The translations under genes and the position numbers were made by a program. The notes under the pieces are model-generated. The model was given only the letters and a program-made list of their open reading frames with translations, had not been told where the DNA came from and ran no database searches. This document shows positions 42,229-50,606 of a DNA stretch of 64,000 nucleotides, in pieces. The DNA is taken from assembly GCA_026224775.1 (NCBI GenBank), contig JAMFRP010000058.1, positions 60,459-124,458 on the forward strand, in the 5' to 3' direction. Position 1 is the first letter of the stretch; each line of letters opens with the position of its first letter. This DNA comes from Bacteroidota bacterium. Its GTDB lineage: Bacteria > Bacteroidota > Bacteroidia > Sphingobacteriales > Sphingobacteriaceae.

Positions 42229-43575
42229 ATGAAATATTTAAAATTCCTGGTGGCGTTGCTACTCCTATCGCCAGCGGCGTTCGCCCAAATGCCCAAATAT
42301 GTTGTTGTGATCAGTATTGACGGCCTCAGGCCTGAGTTTTATAAAGACCCATCATGGGGCGCTGTTAACTTAAGGCAGTTAGCCGAGAATGGCATGTATG
42401 CCGATGGTGTTAGAGGGGATATGCCTACAGTAACCTATCCGTCGCATACCACCATTATTACCGGTAAATTTCCGGCCAAACATGGCATTTATTACAATAC
42501 GCCATTTGAAACTAAAGCGCAAGTAGGCGAATTAGGTTATACTGATTCTCGCAGGATAACAACCGAAACCATTTGGGATGCCGCGCATAAAAAAGGATTG
42601 AAAACGGCATCTGTACTTTGGCCGGTATCTGTTAATCAACCATCTATAGATTATAACATGCCCGATGCTCCGCGAAATACCAAACTGGCCGATCCGTTAC
42701 AGCCATTCCGCCAGTATTCAAAACCAGCGGGCTTGTTTGAGGAAATGGAGAAAAATGCCACCGGCAAATTATACAATCATGATATGGATGGTCATTTAAG
42801 TACCGACGATAACCTGGCACGCATGGCATCGTACATGATCGAAACTTATAAACCAAATTTGATCACCATTCACCTGGTATGTGTGGACCACTATGCGCAC
42901 ATGGAAGGCAGGTTAGGGCTTGACGTTAGAAAAGCCGTTGAGGGTATTGACCATAACATCGGCCGCATTATAGAGGCGACTGTACGCGCTGGCACAACCG
43001 ATAGCACTGCATTCATTATTGTAGGCGACCATGGATTTGTGAACATCACCACACAGCTTGCGCCTAATGTTGAACTTGCAAAAGCCGGGCTGGTAGGCAA
43101 AAACCTGCAAGAGGATAATTGGAAAGCCCAGTTTTTTCAGCAAGGTGGTTCAACTTTTCTTTATTTGAAAGATAAGAATGATCAAAAAACACTTAAACAA
43201 GTAAGAGAAATCGTCAACAACCTGCCGGTAGGTGTAAAAGCACTATTTAAAATAATCGAAAGGCCGGAGCTTGACAAATTCGGTGTCGACCCAAATGTAT
43301 CCTTTGCTTTGGCGGCTATACCGGGCGTATCTTTTACAAATGTTACCGAAGGTGATATTGTACGTGCAGGCAGCGGTGGTACGCATGGACATTTCCCGGA
43401 TTTCCCCGAAATTGAGACCGGCTTTGTTGCTTCCGGCTGCGGGTTAGCCAAACAAAAGATCATCCACCAGATGGGCTTGGAAAACATTGCTCCACTCATT
43501 AATGCATTGTTGCAGCTGGATATGAAGGACATGGATGGCGCTTTATATCCAGGACTTTTGGCTCCGCAAAAATAA
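42229..43575 (+). CDS. Exported type I phosphodiesterase / nucleotide pyrophosphatase (ENPP-like)
   Basis: A 448-aa alkaline phosphatase superfamily enzyme with a signal peptide (1-19, ending 'AAFA'). The two-zinc site is visible: 'VISIDGLRPEFY' (Asp), nucleophile Thr in 'MPTVTYPSHTTIITG', 'VCVDHYAHMEG' (Asp/His), 'IVGDHGFVNI' (Asp/His) and 'GGTHGHFPD' (His). ENPP enzymes cut phosphodiester and pyrophosphate bonds in nucleotides or lipids. As the fifth gene of the sigma/FecR/SusCD module it is likely to process the imported ligand in the periplasm or at the surface. The exact substrate is unknown. Confidence 0.9.
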   Translation: MKYLKFLVALLLLSPAAFAQMPKYVVVISIDGLRPEFYKDPSWGAVNLRQLAENGMYADGVRGDMPTVTYPSHTTIITGKFPAKHGIYYNTPFETKAQVGELGYTDSRRITTETIWDAAHKKGLKTASVLWPVSVNQPSIDYNMPDAPRNTKLADPLQPFRQYSKPAGLFEEMEKNATGKLYNHDMDGHLSTDDNLARMASYMIETYKPNLITIHLVCVDHYAHMEGRLGLDVRKAVEGIDHNIGRIIEATVRAGTTDSTAFIIVGDHGFVNITTQLAPNVELAKAGLVGKNLQEDNWKAQFFQQGGSTFLYLKDKNDQKTLKQVREIVNNLPVGVKALFKIIERPELDKFGVDPNVSFALAAIPGVSFTNVTEGDIVRAGSGGTHGHFPDFPEIETGFVASGCGLAKQKIIHQMGLENIAPLINALLQLDMKDMDGALYPGLLAPQK

Positions 43576-43599
43576 ATTCAATTAACTAATCACTTTTTT

Positions 43600-44640
43600 A
43601 TGAAACAATTTAGCATACCATTAAAATTCTGGCGCATCTTATCAATGATCGCCATACCGGTTTTTATTTCAGGGAATACGTTCGCCAACGTTATTCCTGC
43701 CGATACTATACTGAATACGCCCGGACAACCCACGGTAACAAAGCCCGGCGATTTTTCTATTGCTGTAATACCTGATTCGCAATATTACCTGGCCCAGGCA
43801 CAATTAGGCGGCACATTTGATATGTTCAAAGCACAAATTGATTGGATCAAACAAAATCAGGTAAAAAAGAACATTGCATACGTAGCCCATTTAGGTGATA
43901 TTACGGAGCATGGAGATAACCCGATAACGGCCCGGTCGGAATGGTATCTGGCTCAAAAGGCGCTTTACGGACTTGAAAACCCGGTAAGCATACCTTACGG
44001 TTTAGCCGTAGGAAACCACGATGAATTTCCAAATCAATATCCTGTAACCGGCACCACACGTTTTTACAACAAATATTTTGGTGTTCCGCATTTTGAGGGC
44101 AGGTTATACTATGGTGGTCACTATGGCAATAACAACAACAATCACTATGATCTGTTTAGCGCCGGAGGGCTCAATTTTATTGTGCTTTTTTTGGAGTTTG
44201 ACGGGCATAACGAAGAGCAGAAAGACGTTTACAATTGGGCAAACGAAATTCTAAGAAAATATGCAGCCCGCAAAGCAATCGTAGTCAGCCATTCTATTTT
44301 GTTTTATAATCCGGTTAAGGGCAGCAATACCCCGGAGGCACCGTTTAATGCAGAAGGTAAAGCAATTTATCAAAGCTTGAAAGAAAACCCTAACCTATTT
44401 ATGATGATTTGTGGACACGTAGGCGACAACGGCGAAGGATACCGTGAAGATACCTGGAACGGACATACAGTACGTACGTTCCTATCCGATTACCAGAGCA
44501 GGCCAAACGGAGGGCACGGAATGATGCGGCTGTATACTTTCTCGGTAAAATCGAATACGATTAGTGTCCGGACATTCTCACCTTATACAAATGAGGAGGA
44601 AACGGATACCGACAGCCAATTCAGCGTTCCGTTATTCTGA
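43600..44640 (+). CDS. Exported calcineurin-like metallophosphoesterase
   Basis: A 346-aa protein with a signal peptide (about 1-29). The metallophosphoesterase motifs are in order: 'AVIPDSQYY' (Asp), 'HLGDITEHGD' (Gly-Asp), 'AVGNHDEFP' (Gly-Asn-His-Asp), 'IVVSHSILF' (His) and 'MICGHVGDNG' (Gly-His). These bind two metal ions and hydrolyse phosphate mono- or diesters. It lies 24 bp after the ENPP-like gene and is the last gene of the locus B operon. The pair could release inorganic phosphate from a diester in two steps (inference). Confidence 0.9.
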   Translation: MKQFSIPLKFWRILSMIAIPVFISGNTFANVIPADTILNTPGQPTVTKPGDFSIAVIPDSQYYLAQAQLGGTFDMFKAQIDWIKQNQVKKNIAYVAHLGDITEHGDNPITARSEWYLAQKALYGLENPVSIPYGLAVGNHDEFPNQYPVTGTTRFYNKYFGVPHFEGRLYYGGHYGNNNNNHYDLFSAGGLNFIVLFLEFDGHNEEQKDVYNWANEILRKYAARKAIVVSHSILFYNPVKGSNTPEAPFNAEGKAIYQSLKENPNLFMMICGHVGDNGEGYREDTWNGHTVRTFLSDYQSRPNGGHGMMRLYTFSVKSNTISVRTFSPYTNEEETDTDSQFSVPLF

Positions 44641-45125
44641 TTTTACGCCTAAATATTTCACTAAAACTTTGCGAATTCGCACATATTTTGAGTGAGTCCG
44701 GAAACATCAAAAGCCTGTAATCATATGATTTACAAGCTTTTGATATGTATTGATATTGATACCAGCGGTGAGGAATGGATTTGAACATGACCACATATAT
44801 TGTTGATTATCTTCTATTTACACATTTACCGGACATATGCCACCATGAATGTCGCACTACTTTCTATAGTTGTATAATTCACTTTTAATTTAAGCATTAT
44901 TCAAATATTTGCAAAGCAATGCATTATAAATAATATCAAGAATTTAATTGCCTGAATTTCTTGCGATATGACCAAATTACCTTTTCAAACATCAAAATTT
45001 GTATGGAACCTTTCAGCTTTTATAAATTACCTGAGATAGTTAAAGGCAACGATACTTATCAACCTATTCATTTTCCGTCCTAATGCCTAATTATTAAAAA
45101 AGAAGAATGTTTTTTTAACCCCATA
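44641..45125. other. Convergent gap with two hairpins and a degenerate tRNA-3'-end-like string
   Basis: No gene is supported. An imperfect hairpin centred on TGCGAATTCGCA (44670-44681) is followed by a long palindrome (44706-44744: ATCAAAAGC, TGTAA, central TCATATGA, TTACA, GCTTTTGAT). The string at 44765-44792 reads, on the minus strand, like a tRNA T-loop and acceptor end ('GTTCAAATCC...CACCGCTGGT') but does not fold into a proper T-arm. Hairpin terminators of this AAAGCCTGTAAATCA type often follow tRNA genes in this phylum. It may be a decayed attachment site. Confidence 0.35.
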
Positions 45126-47921
45126 TTAATTATTTTTCTCAGGCAATAACACCAACCTTATATAGTTTTTTTCACTCAAATAGTGTTTTGCCAAAGTTTT
45201 TAAATTATATGGAGTTACCATTGACACAGCTCTTTCGTGATCATTCAACTGGGTTAATGACTCCTGATTTTCCAATTGCGCGTTTAGATATTTTAGCCAA
45301 AAAATATTTGTTTTGGATTCTGTCTGCATACTAGCTTTGTCTTCCGCACGCCATTTGTCTACATTTTCCTGTAGCGGCCCATCGTTGCGAAGTTTACTAA
45401 TCTCGTCAAATGCTGATGCGATTAGTTTGTCAACGTTTTGGGGTGCACAGCCAAAATGAATTTCAAAGCTGTACCACTGCTTAGGATATTTTGTTGTACC
45501 CAACGTAACACCCGGAGAATAAACCCCACTCTCATCTTCGCGGAGTCTTTCTAAAAGGCGTATTTCGAGGGTTTCCTTAAGCGCTTCAAATTTTATATTG
45601 TTTTGCGGGCTATAATCATACGCACCTGAAAAAACTAAAATAACTGAAGCTTTGGGTTCCGTACCCTTATAAACTGTTTTCTCTACTTTACCGGCGGGTG
45701 GATGTATGCCCAAATATTTTGCCTGCTCGTGCTTATTAGTGCCCGGCAGCGATCCTAAATATTTTTCGAGCAAAGGTTTAATCGTGTTGCTGTCAATGCT
45801 GCCCACAAATGTAAATGTAAAATTTGCGGCATCCGCAAAACGTTCCTTGTAAACGGCATAAGCTTTATCAAGATCTATCTGTTCAAGCTTTTGCAGAGTT
45901 GGTCCGGTGCGCCTTACATTGTAGTTACTTAGTATGGCGCTAACCGTATCATTAAATACGTTAATCGGGTCATTCGCCCTATTTGTCAGGCTTAATTTAG
46001 TACGGGAGATTATGCCCTTAAACAAGGTCGTATCCTTTCTTGGCTCTGTAAATAAGGCATAGACCAGTTGCAATGCTGTTTCCAGATCTTTTGTTGTTGA
46101 ACTACCATTAATGCCTTCATAACGATCAGTAATATATGGTTTTACACTAACCTGTTTGCCTTGCATAAATTTGCTTAACTCACCGGCATTATAGTTGCCC
46201 ACTCCCGAGGCCGCGATAATCACGCCCGCATTAGCTGCAGATTGGTAATCAGCATCGCTGTATGTTGAGGTACCACCCGGCGCAAAAGCGCTGAACATAA
46301 TCTGGTCGTTTTTAAAATCAGTAGGCTTTAATAAAACCTTAACACCATTGCTTAGCGTAATAGTTGTTATATTAAGTTCCTTATTTTGTTGTTCCGTTAC
46401 TATTTTACCGGCAACAGGTGTTATAACCAGTAATGGCCGCGAACTTGTTTTGTCTTCATAAGGCAATAATGTTTCGTTATCGATCTCCTTTAGCCAATTG
46501 TTAACGGTTGCTTCATTGGGTAAGATGGCCTTGTCTTTTTCAGGTGCCATTATCAGGATATCCCGGTTGGTATCCTTTACCTCGTTTTTAGCTAACAGGT
46601 TTATATCATTTAATGATATCCCTGCCAAATCCTGTTTAATTAGGACAGATTCATAATCGATACCGGGTGATGGAGTATTATGCAAAAAGGATTGTAAATA
46701 AGCCTTAACATAAGTTTCAGAACTGGTTTTATTTTCCTCTTTTAGCCTGGTTTGCACGTTGTTGAGGATTTGCTGTTTCATCCGTTCCATTTCAGTGCTG
46801 GTAAAACCGAATCGCTTAGCTCTTTCTATCTCACGCCATACGGCTTTAAAACCCGTTTCCAATTCTCCCGGTTTGGCAACAACCGATGCATCAAAATCAG
46901 CCAGGCCTCCCATAAAATTGCTGATGCTTGCATCGCCCTTTAAAAATGGCGGAGATGCCTGTCGCAAAATTTCGGCAAAGCGCTCGCTCATCATTGCGTT
47001 ATAAAGAACCTTAACCAGGTTTTCGCGAAAATCAGCTGTGGTTTGTACAGGTTGTTCCGGCTGCTTTATCAAAACCTCAAGTGTGGTACTGGTTTGTTCC
47101 TTATCAGTTATAGCTATAAAATGATTTTTACCGGTTAAAGAAACAGTATATCTCGGTCTTAGTCTTTCGTTCCCAGGGTTTTTCAGATCACCAAATTTAG
47201 CCTTTATGTTTTTTTCTATTTGATCAACATTTATATCGCCAACTACAATTATTGCCTGCAGGTCTGCGCGATACCAGTCATTATAAAATCGCCTGATTGT
47301 TGCCGGTTTAAAATACTCAAGTACGCTATCCTGACCAATAGGAATACGGACGGCATAACGCGAATTATTTAAAATTATTGGCCAGTATTGCCTTCTCATC
47401 CTTTCTGTAGCGCCTTTTCCAAGGCGCTTTTCCTCTAATACCACGCCGCGTTCCTTGTCTATTTCAGTAGAGTCCAATAATGCATCCTGTGCCCAGTCAC
47501 GAAGTATCTGAAAACCATTGTTTAATACATCCGGATCATCGGTTGGTAAGGGTAACTGAAAAACGGTTTCGTCAAAGCTGGTATAGGCGTTTATATCCGC
47601 CCCAAAACGAACGCCGTTTTTCTGCAAGTAATCTACCAATTCATTATGCGGATAATGTTTAAGTCCGTTAAAATTCATATGCTCCATAAAATGGGCCAGA
47701 CCTTGCTGGTCGTCATCTTCCAACACTGAGCCCACCTTGTTGGCCAGGTACATCACTACACGGTTTTTTGGTTGTTCATTATGCTTGATATAGTAGGTAA
47801 ATCCATTAGGCAGTTTGCCTATTCGCACATCAGGATCCATAGGTATTGGCTTTTCCTGAGCAAAAGCGGAGGCGGTTACTGAAATACTTATCAGTAAGTA
47901 CAATATTTTTTTGATACTCAT
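45126..47921 (-). CDS. Exported M16 metallopeptidase, PqqL/FusC-like
   Basis: A 931-aa periplasmic peptidase with signal peptide 1-21 ('...VTASAFA'). The inverted zinc motif 'HFMEH' is at His77, Glu80 and His81, with Glu157 and the ligand Glu164 in 'KERGVVLEEKR'. Two or more M16 halves follow (second half from about residue 505, 'NITTITLSNGVKVLLKPTDF'), the second without a zinc motif, as normal for this family. Length and opening fit PqqL, an M16 protease encoded next to a TonB receptor in E. coli; its relative FusC degrades imported ferredoxin in Pectobacterium. Here it ends the sigma-FecR-SusC-SusD-TlpA-M16 series, so it probably degrades the imported peptide or small protein. Confidence 0.93.
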   Translation of the reverse strand: MSIKKILYLLISISVTASAFAQEKPIPMDPDVRIGKLPNGFTYYIKHNEQPKNRVVMYLANKVGSVLEDDDQQGLAHFMEHMNFNGLKHYPHNELVDYLQKNGVRFGADINAYTSFDETVFQLPLPTDDPDVLNNGFQILRDWAQDALLDSTEIDKERGVVLEEKRLGKGATERMRRQYWPIILNNSRYAVRIPIGQDSVLEYFKPATIRRFYNDWYRADLQAIIVVGDINVDQIEKNIKAKFGDLKNPGNERLRPRYTVSLTGKNHFIAITDKEQTSTTLEVLIKQPEQPVQTTADFRENLVKVLYNAMMSERFAEILRQASPPFLKGDASISNFMGGLADFDASVVAKPGELETGFKAVWREIERAKRFGFTSTEMERMKQQILNNVQTRLKEENKTSSETYVKAYLQSFLHNTPSPGIDYESVLIKQDLAGISLNDINLLAKNEVKDTNRDILIMAPEKDKAILPNEATVNNWLKEIDNETLLPYEDKTSSRPLLVITPVAGKIVTEQQNKELNITTITLSNGVKVLLKPTDFKNDQIMFSAFAPGGTSTYSDADYQSAANAGVIIAASGVGNYNAGELSKFMQGKQVSVKPYITDRYEGINGSSTTKDLETALQLVYALFTEPRKDTTLFKGIISRTKLSLTNRANDPINVFNDTVSAILSNYNVRRTGPTLQKLEQIDLDKAYAVYKERFADAANFTFTFVGSIDSNTIKPLLEKYLGSLPGTNKHEQAKYLGIHPPAGKVEKTVYKGTEPKASVILVFSGAYDYSPQNNIKFEALKETLEIRLLERLREDESGVYSPGVTLGTTKYPKQWYSFEIHFGCAPQNVDKLIASAFDEISKLRNDGPLQENVDKWRAEDKASMQTESKTNIFWLKYLNAQLENQESLTQLNDHERAVSMVTPYNLKTLAKHYLSEKNYIRLVLLPEKNN

Positions 47922-48006
47922 TTTAAATTAATGAAATGGCCGGACATGCCATCTTTGTTATAGGATTGCGTAAACGCCAAACATAGTTGTTATTAGAAAC
48001 AGCACA

Positions 48007-48022
48007 CCCGCCATTCGGCGGG
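48007..48022 (-). terminator. GC-rich hairpin between TlpA and M16 genes
   Basis: CCCGCC (48007-48012) and GGCGGG (48017-48022) form a 6-bp stem with a four-base loop in the 129-bp gap between the TlpA stop and the M16 start. On the minus strand it is followed by TGTGCTGTTTCT. It is probably an internal attenuator or RNA-processing hairpin. Confidence 0.4.
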
Positions 48023-48050
48023 CGCACCGAATTAACAAACTGAATAAATT

Positions 48051-49169
48051 TTACATAAACAATTCTTTCAATTTTGCCAAAAGCTCATCGCCGCGAAGAT
48101 TTTTAGCTACCACAACGCCGTTGGAATCAACCAAAACATTTTGAGGTATGGCGTGGACACCATATAACAAAGCGGCGGGCTCTTTCCAACCCAATAAGCT
48201 TGATACATGATTCCAGGGCATGCCGTCTTTAGCTATAGCCGCTTTCCAGCTTTCGGCTTTTGTATCAAGCGATACACTTAAGATGTTAAGGCCCTTATCA
48301 TGATAAATGCCATAGGCATTAACTACATTAGGATTCTCCGCTCTACATGGGCCGCACCAGCTAGCCCAAAAATCAATTAATGTATATTTTCCGGTAGATT
48401 CAACTTCTCTTAATGATAGCTTCTTTCCGTCGGGTGTAACTGATTCAAAATCTTTAGCTACCGCGCCAATCTTTGCACCCTGTGATGCTACTATTCTATC
48501 GTAAAAAGCTTTTCCTTTTTCCGAGTTTTTTAATTTATCGCTTAACTTATTAAACTTAGGCATAATCACATCGCAATCAATTAACGATCCAGCCGATTTC
48601 TCCAGGTAATCCAACGAAAGATAAGAATCAGGGTTTTGATCAATAAAATTATAGAGATAGTTGAGCGCATCTTTATTTACACCCTGTATTTTCAAAGCTA
48701 TTTCTTTGGCTTCCGGGCCTTTTCTCTGGTCTGGAGGTAAGGCCCGGAATTGAGCGTAATAGCTCATCTTTCCTTTTAATATTGGCCTTAAACCAATCAT
48801 CATTCTTGCATAGTCTTTTGCAAGTTGATTTCCGTCAATTGTAGCGTCTTTTAATGAGTCTGTTGTTGTGATAATATCAACTTCGCCGCTTGAAAGATAA
48901 AAATCAAGGGAATTAGCAGGCTGGATTTTCCCTAACCGCATATAACTTACACCCGGAATCGAAATCTTTCCGGTTAATGTAAATAATCCTCCTTTAATTA
49001 TAGTACTATCCTTTACAACTGTTTTACCGTTTGGAAAAATAAAAAATATGGTATCCCCATCGTGTGAGGTATTTATTTTACCTTTTATTGTAAAGGCATC
49101 ATTTTGGGCCAGGGCAAAGCAAGGCAACATCAGGCAAAAAATGCCAATTTTTAAACTCTTAAGTTTCAT
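48051..49169 (-). CDS. TlpA-like thioredoxin with DUF4369-like N-terminal domain (locus C)
   Basis: A 372-aa exported redoxin. Signal peptide 1-21 ('...MLPCFALA') is followed by a beta-rich domain of the DUF4369 type (about 25-125, 'FTIKGKINTSHDGDTIFF'), a helical linker, and a TlpA/AhpC-TSA domain (about 235-372). The redox motif 'ASWCGPCRAENP' has Cys272 and Cys275, and 'VHAIPQNVLVD' holds the cis-Pro. It should reduce periplasmic disulfides. It lies 25 bp after SusD and upstream of the M16 peptidase, so it may unfold disulfide-bonded cargo before proteolysis (inference). Confidence 0.9.
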   Translation of the reverse strand: MKLKSLKIGIFCLMLPCFALAQNDAFTIKGKINTSHDGDTIFFIFPNGKTVVKDSTIIKGGLFTLTGKISIPGVSYMRLGKIQPANSLDFYLSSGEVDIITTTDSLKDATIDGNQLAKDYARMMIGLRPILKGKMSYYAQFRALPPDQRKGPEAKEIALKIQGVNKDALNYLYNFIDQNPDSYLSLDYLEKSAGSLIDCDVIMPKFNKLSDKLKNSEKGKAFYDRIVASQGAKIGAVAKDFESVTPDGKKLSLREVESTGKYTLIDFWASWCGPCRAENPNVVNAYGIYHDKGLNILSVSLDTKAESWKAAIAKDGMPWNHVSSLLGWKEPAALLYGVHAIPQNVLVDSNGVVVAKNLRGDELLAKLKELFM

Positions 49170-49194
49170 GTTTTTTTAGTTTTAGATGTATTAA

Positions 49195-50595
49195 TTAATT
49201 GTAACCTGGATTTTGAGTAAGGTATGGGTCGGTTTTGATATCTGCTGCCGGTATTGGGAATAATTGATCTGTTGTTACCCATCCCGGTTTACTGGCTAAA
49301 ACGGCATTGGCCTGGCCTGTACGTTTTAAATCAAGCCACCTGTTGCCCAATTCTTCAAATAGTTCAACATAGCGTTCATGAGCTATAAGGGTTAGCAGAT
49401 TTGCCTGGCTGGTAGCTTGATTTGTCGCAGTAAAAGGTGTAATAGCCCTGGCACGCACTTGATCCAGATCAGCTATGGCCCCGGAAAGATTTGCTTGTTG
49501 CGCCCTTGCTTCGGCACGTATCAGGTATTGTTCCGATAAACGGAGCAACACTAACGATTCGGTAAAGCTTGTGCCTGCGCCTGTATTTACCTTGTATTTA
49601 TAAGGGAAGTTATAACTAGTGGCAACACCCCCTACTGTCACTGTATTGGTTTTAATCCAATTAACTTTACGCTGATCGCCTGTTTCAAAAGAGTTGTATA
49701 AAGTATTGGTAATTTGATAACCAGGCGTGGTTGTTGAAACCAAAATATAAGCATCCCATGTATACATGTTTGTATTTATATTTTGCAATTGCAGTATAAC
49801 CTCGTTACTGGTAGTTAAAAACACATTATTAAGATTAGTTACCAGTGTGTACAAACCCGCACTATCAATAACACTGGAGGCTTGTGTTTCCGCATCTTTA
49901 TAATCATCTTGATACAAATACACTTTGGCCAGCATGGCAGCGGCAGCATATTTGTTTGCCCTAAAACGCGGCGTACTCACATAAGCAGCGGGAAGGTTAG
50001 CTTTTGCATACACAAGGTCCTGCTGAATTAAGCTGTATACCTGTGTTGCTGGAGTACGGACTAAAACGGCATTGGTTTGATAATCCGTAGTAGTGGTTAA
50101 TGGTACATCGCCATAAATATTAACCAAATAAAAGTAGTTGAACGCCCTCAGAAACTTTGCTTCAGCAGATAACTGCGCTTTCCTGGCATCCGTTATAGCT
50201 GTTGAAGAGGCGATGCCTGCTATAACGGCATTCGCCTTATAAATCGTAGCATACAATGTTGACCATATCGTATAATCGTATGTATCAGAAGACGGAATAC
50301 TGTTTATATAATATGGGTTGTATATAGATGTTGATACTGTGTTCTTTAATTCATCAGCGCTGCAACCAAGGCCAATCTGAATCGAACCGCCAAATGCTGA
50401 ATAAAGGCTGCCATCCATAGTAACGTATATGCCACGCACCGCCGCTTCAGCCTGGGGATCGCTTGAGAATACAACACTTCCTGGGATTTGATTAATCGGA
50501 TCAGGCACCGAGGCCAGCTTTTTACATGATGATGCTGCAATACAAACAAGTAAAATACTTATATATATATTGAAATATGTATTATTTAATTTCAT
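49195..50595 (-). CDS. RagB/SusD family nutrient-binding lipoprotein (locus C)
   Basis: A 466-aa lipoprotein with lipobox 'VCIAASSC' (Cys24). It resembles the locus A SusD closely in blocks such as 'LSAEAKFLRAFNYFYLVNIYGD', 'KVYLYQDDYKDAETQASSVI' and 'FEELGNRWLDLKRTGQANAV', which suggests that the two loci are paralogous. It is encoded 11 bp after its SusC partner and forms the outer lid of the importer. Confidence 0.95.
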   Translation of the reverse strand: MKLNNTYFNIYISILLVCIAASSCKKLASVPDPINQIPGSVVFSSDPQAEAAVRGIYVTMDGSLYSAFGGSIQIGLGCSADELKNTVSTSIYNPYYINSIPSSDTYDYTIWSTLYATIYKANAVIAGIASSTAITDARKAQLSAEAKFLRAFNYFYLVNIYGDVPLTTTTDYQTNAVLVRTPATQVYSLIQQDLVYAKANLPAAYVSTPRFRANKYAAAAMLAKVYLYQDDYKDAETQASSVIDSAGLYTLVTNLNNVFLTTSNEVILQLQNINTNMYTWDAYILVSTTTPGYQITNTLYNSFETGDQRKVNWIKTNTVTVGGVATSYNFPYKYKVNTGAGTSFTESLVLLRLSEQYLIRAEARAQQANLSGAIADLDQVRARAITPFTATNQATSQANLLTLIAHERYVELFEELGNRWLDLKRTGQANAVLASKPGWVTTDQLFPIPAADIKTDPYLTQNPGYN

Positions 50596-50606
50596 GATTT
50601 TTTTAA

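Noticed and set aside
42644..43532. Several long minus-strand frames inside the phosphodiesterase gene
   Set aside because: Antisense shadows of a well-supported gene with no domain signatures.
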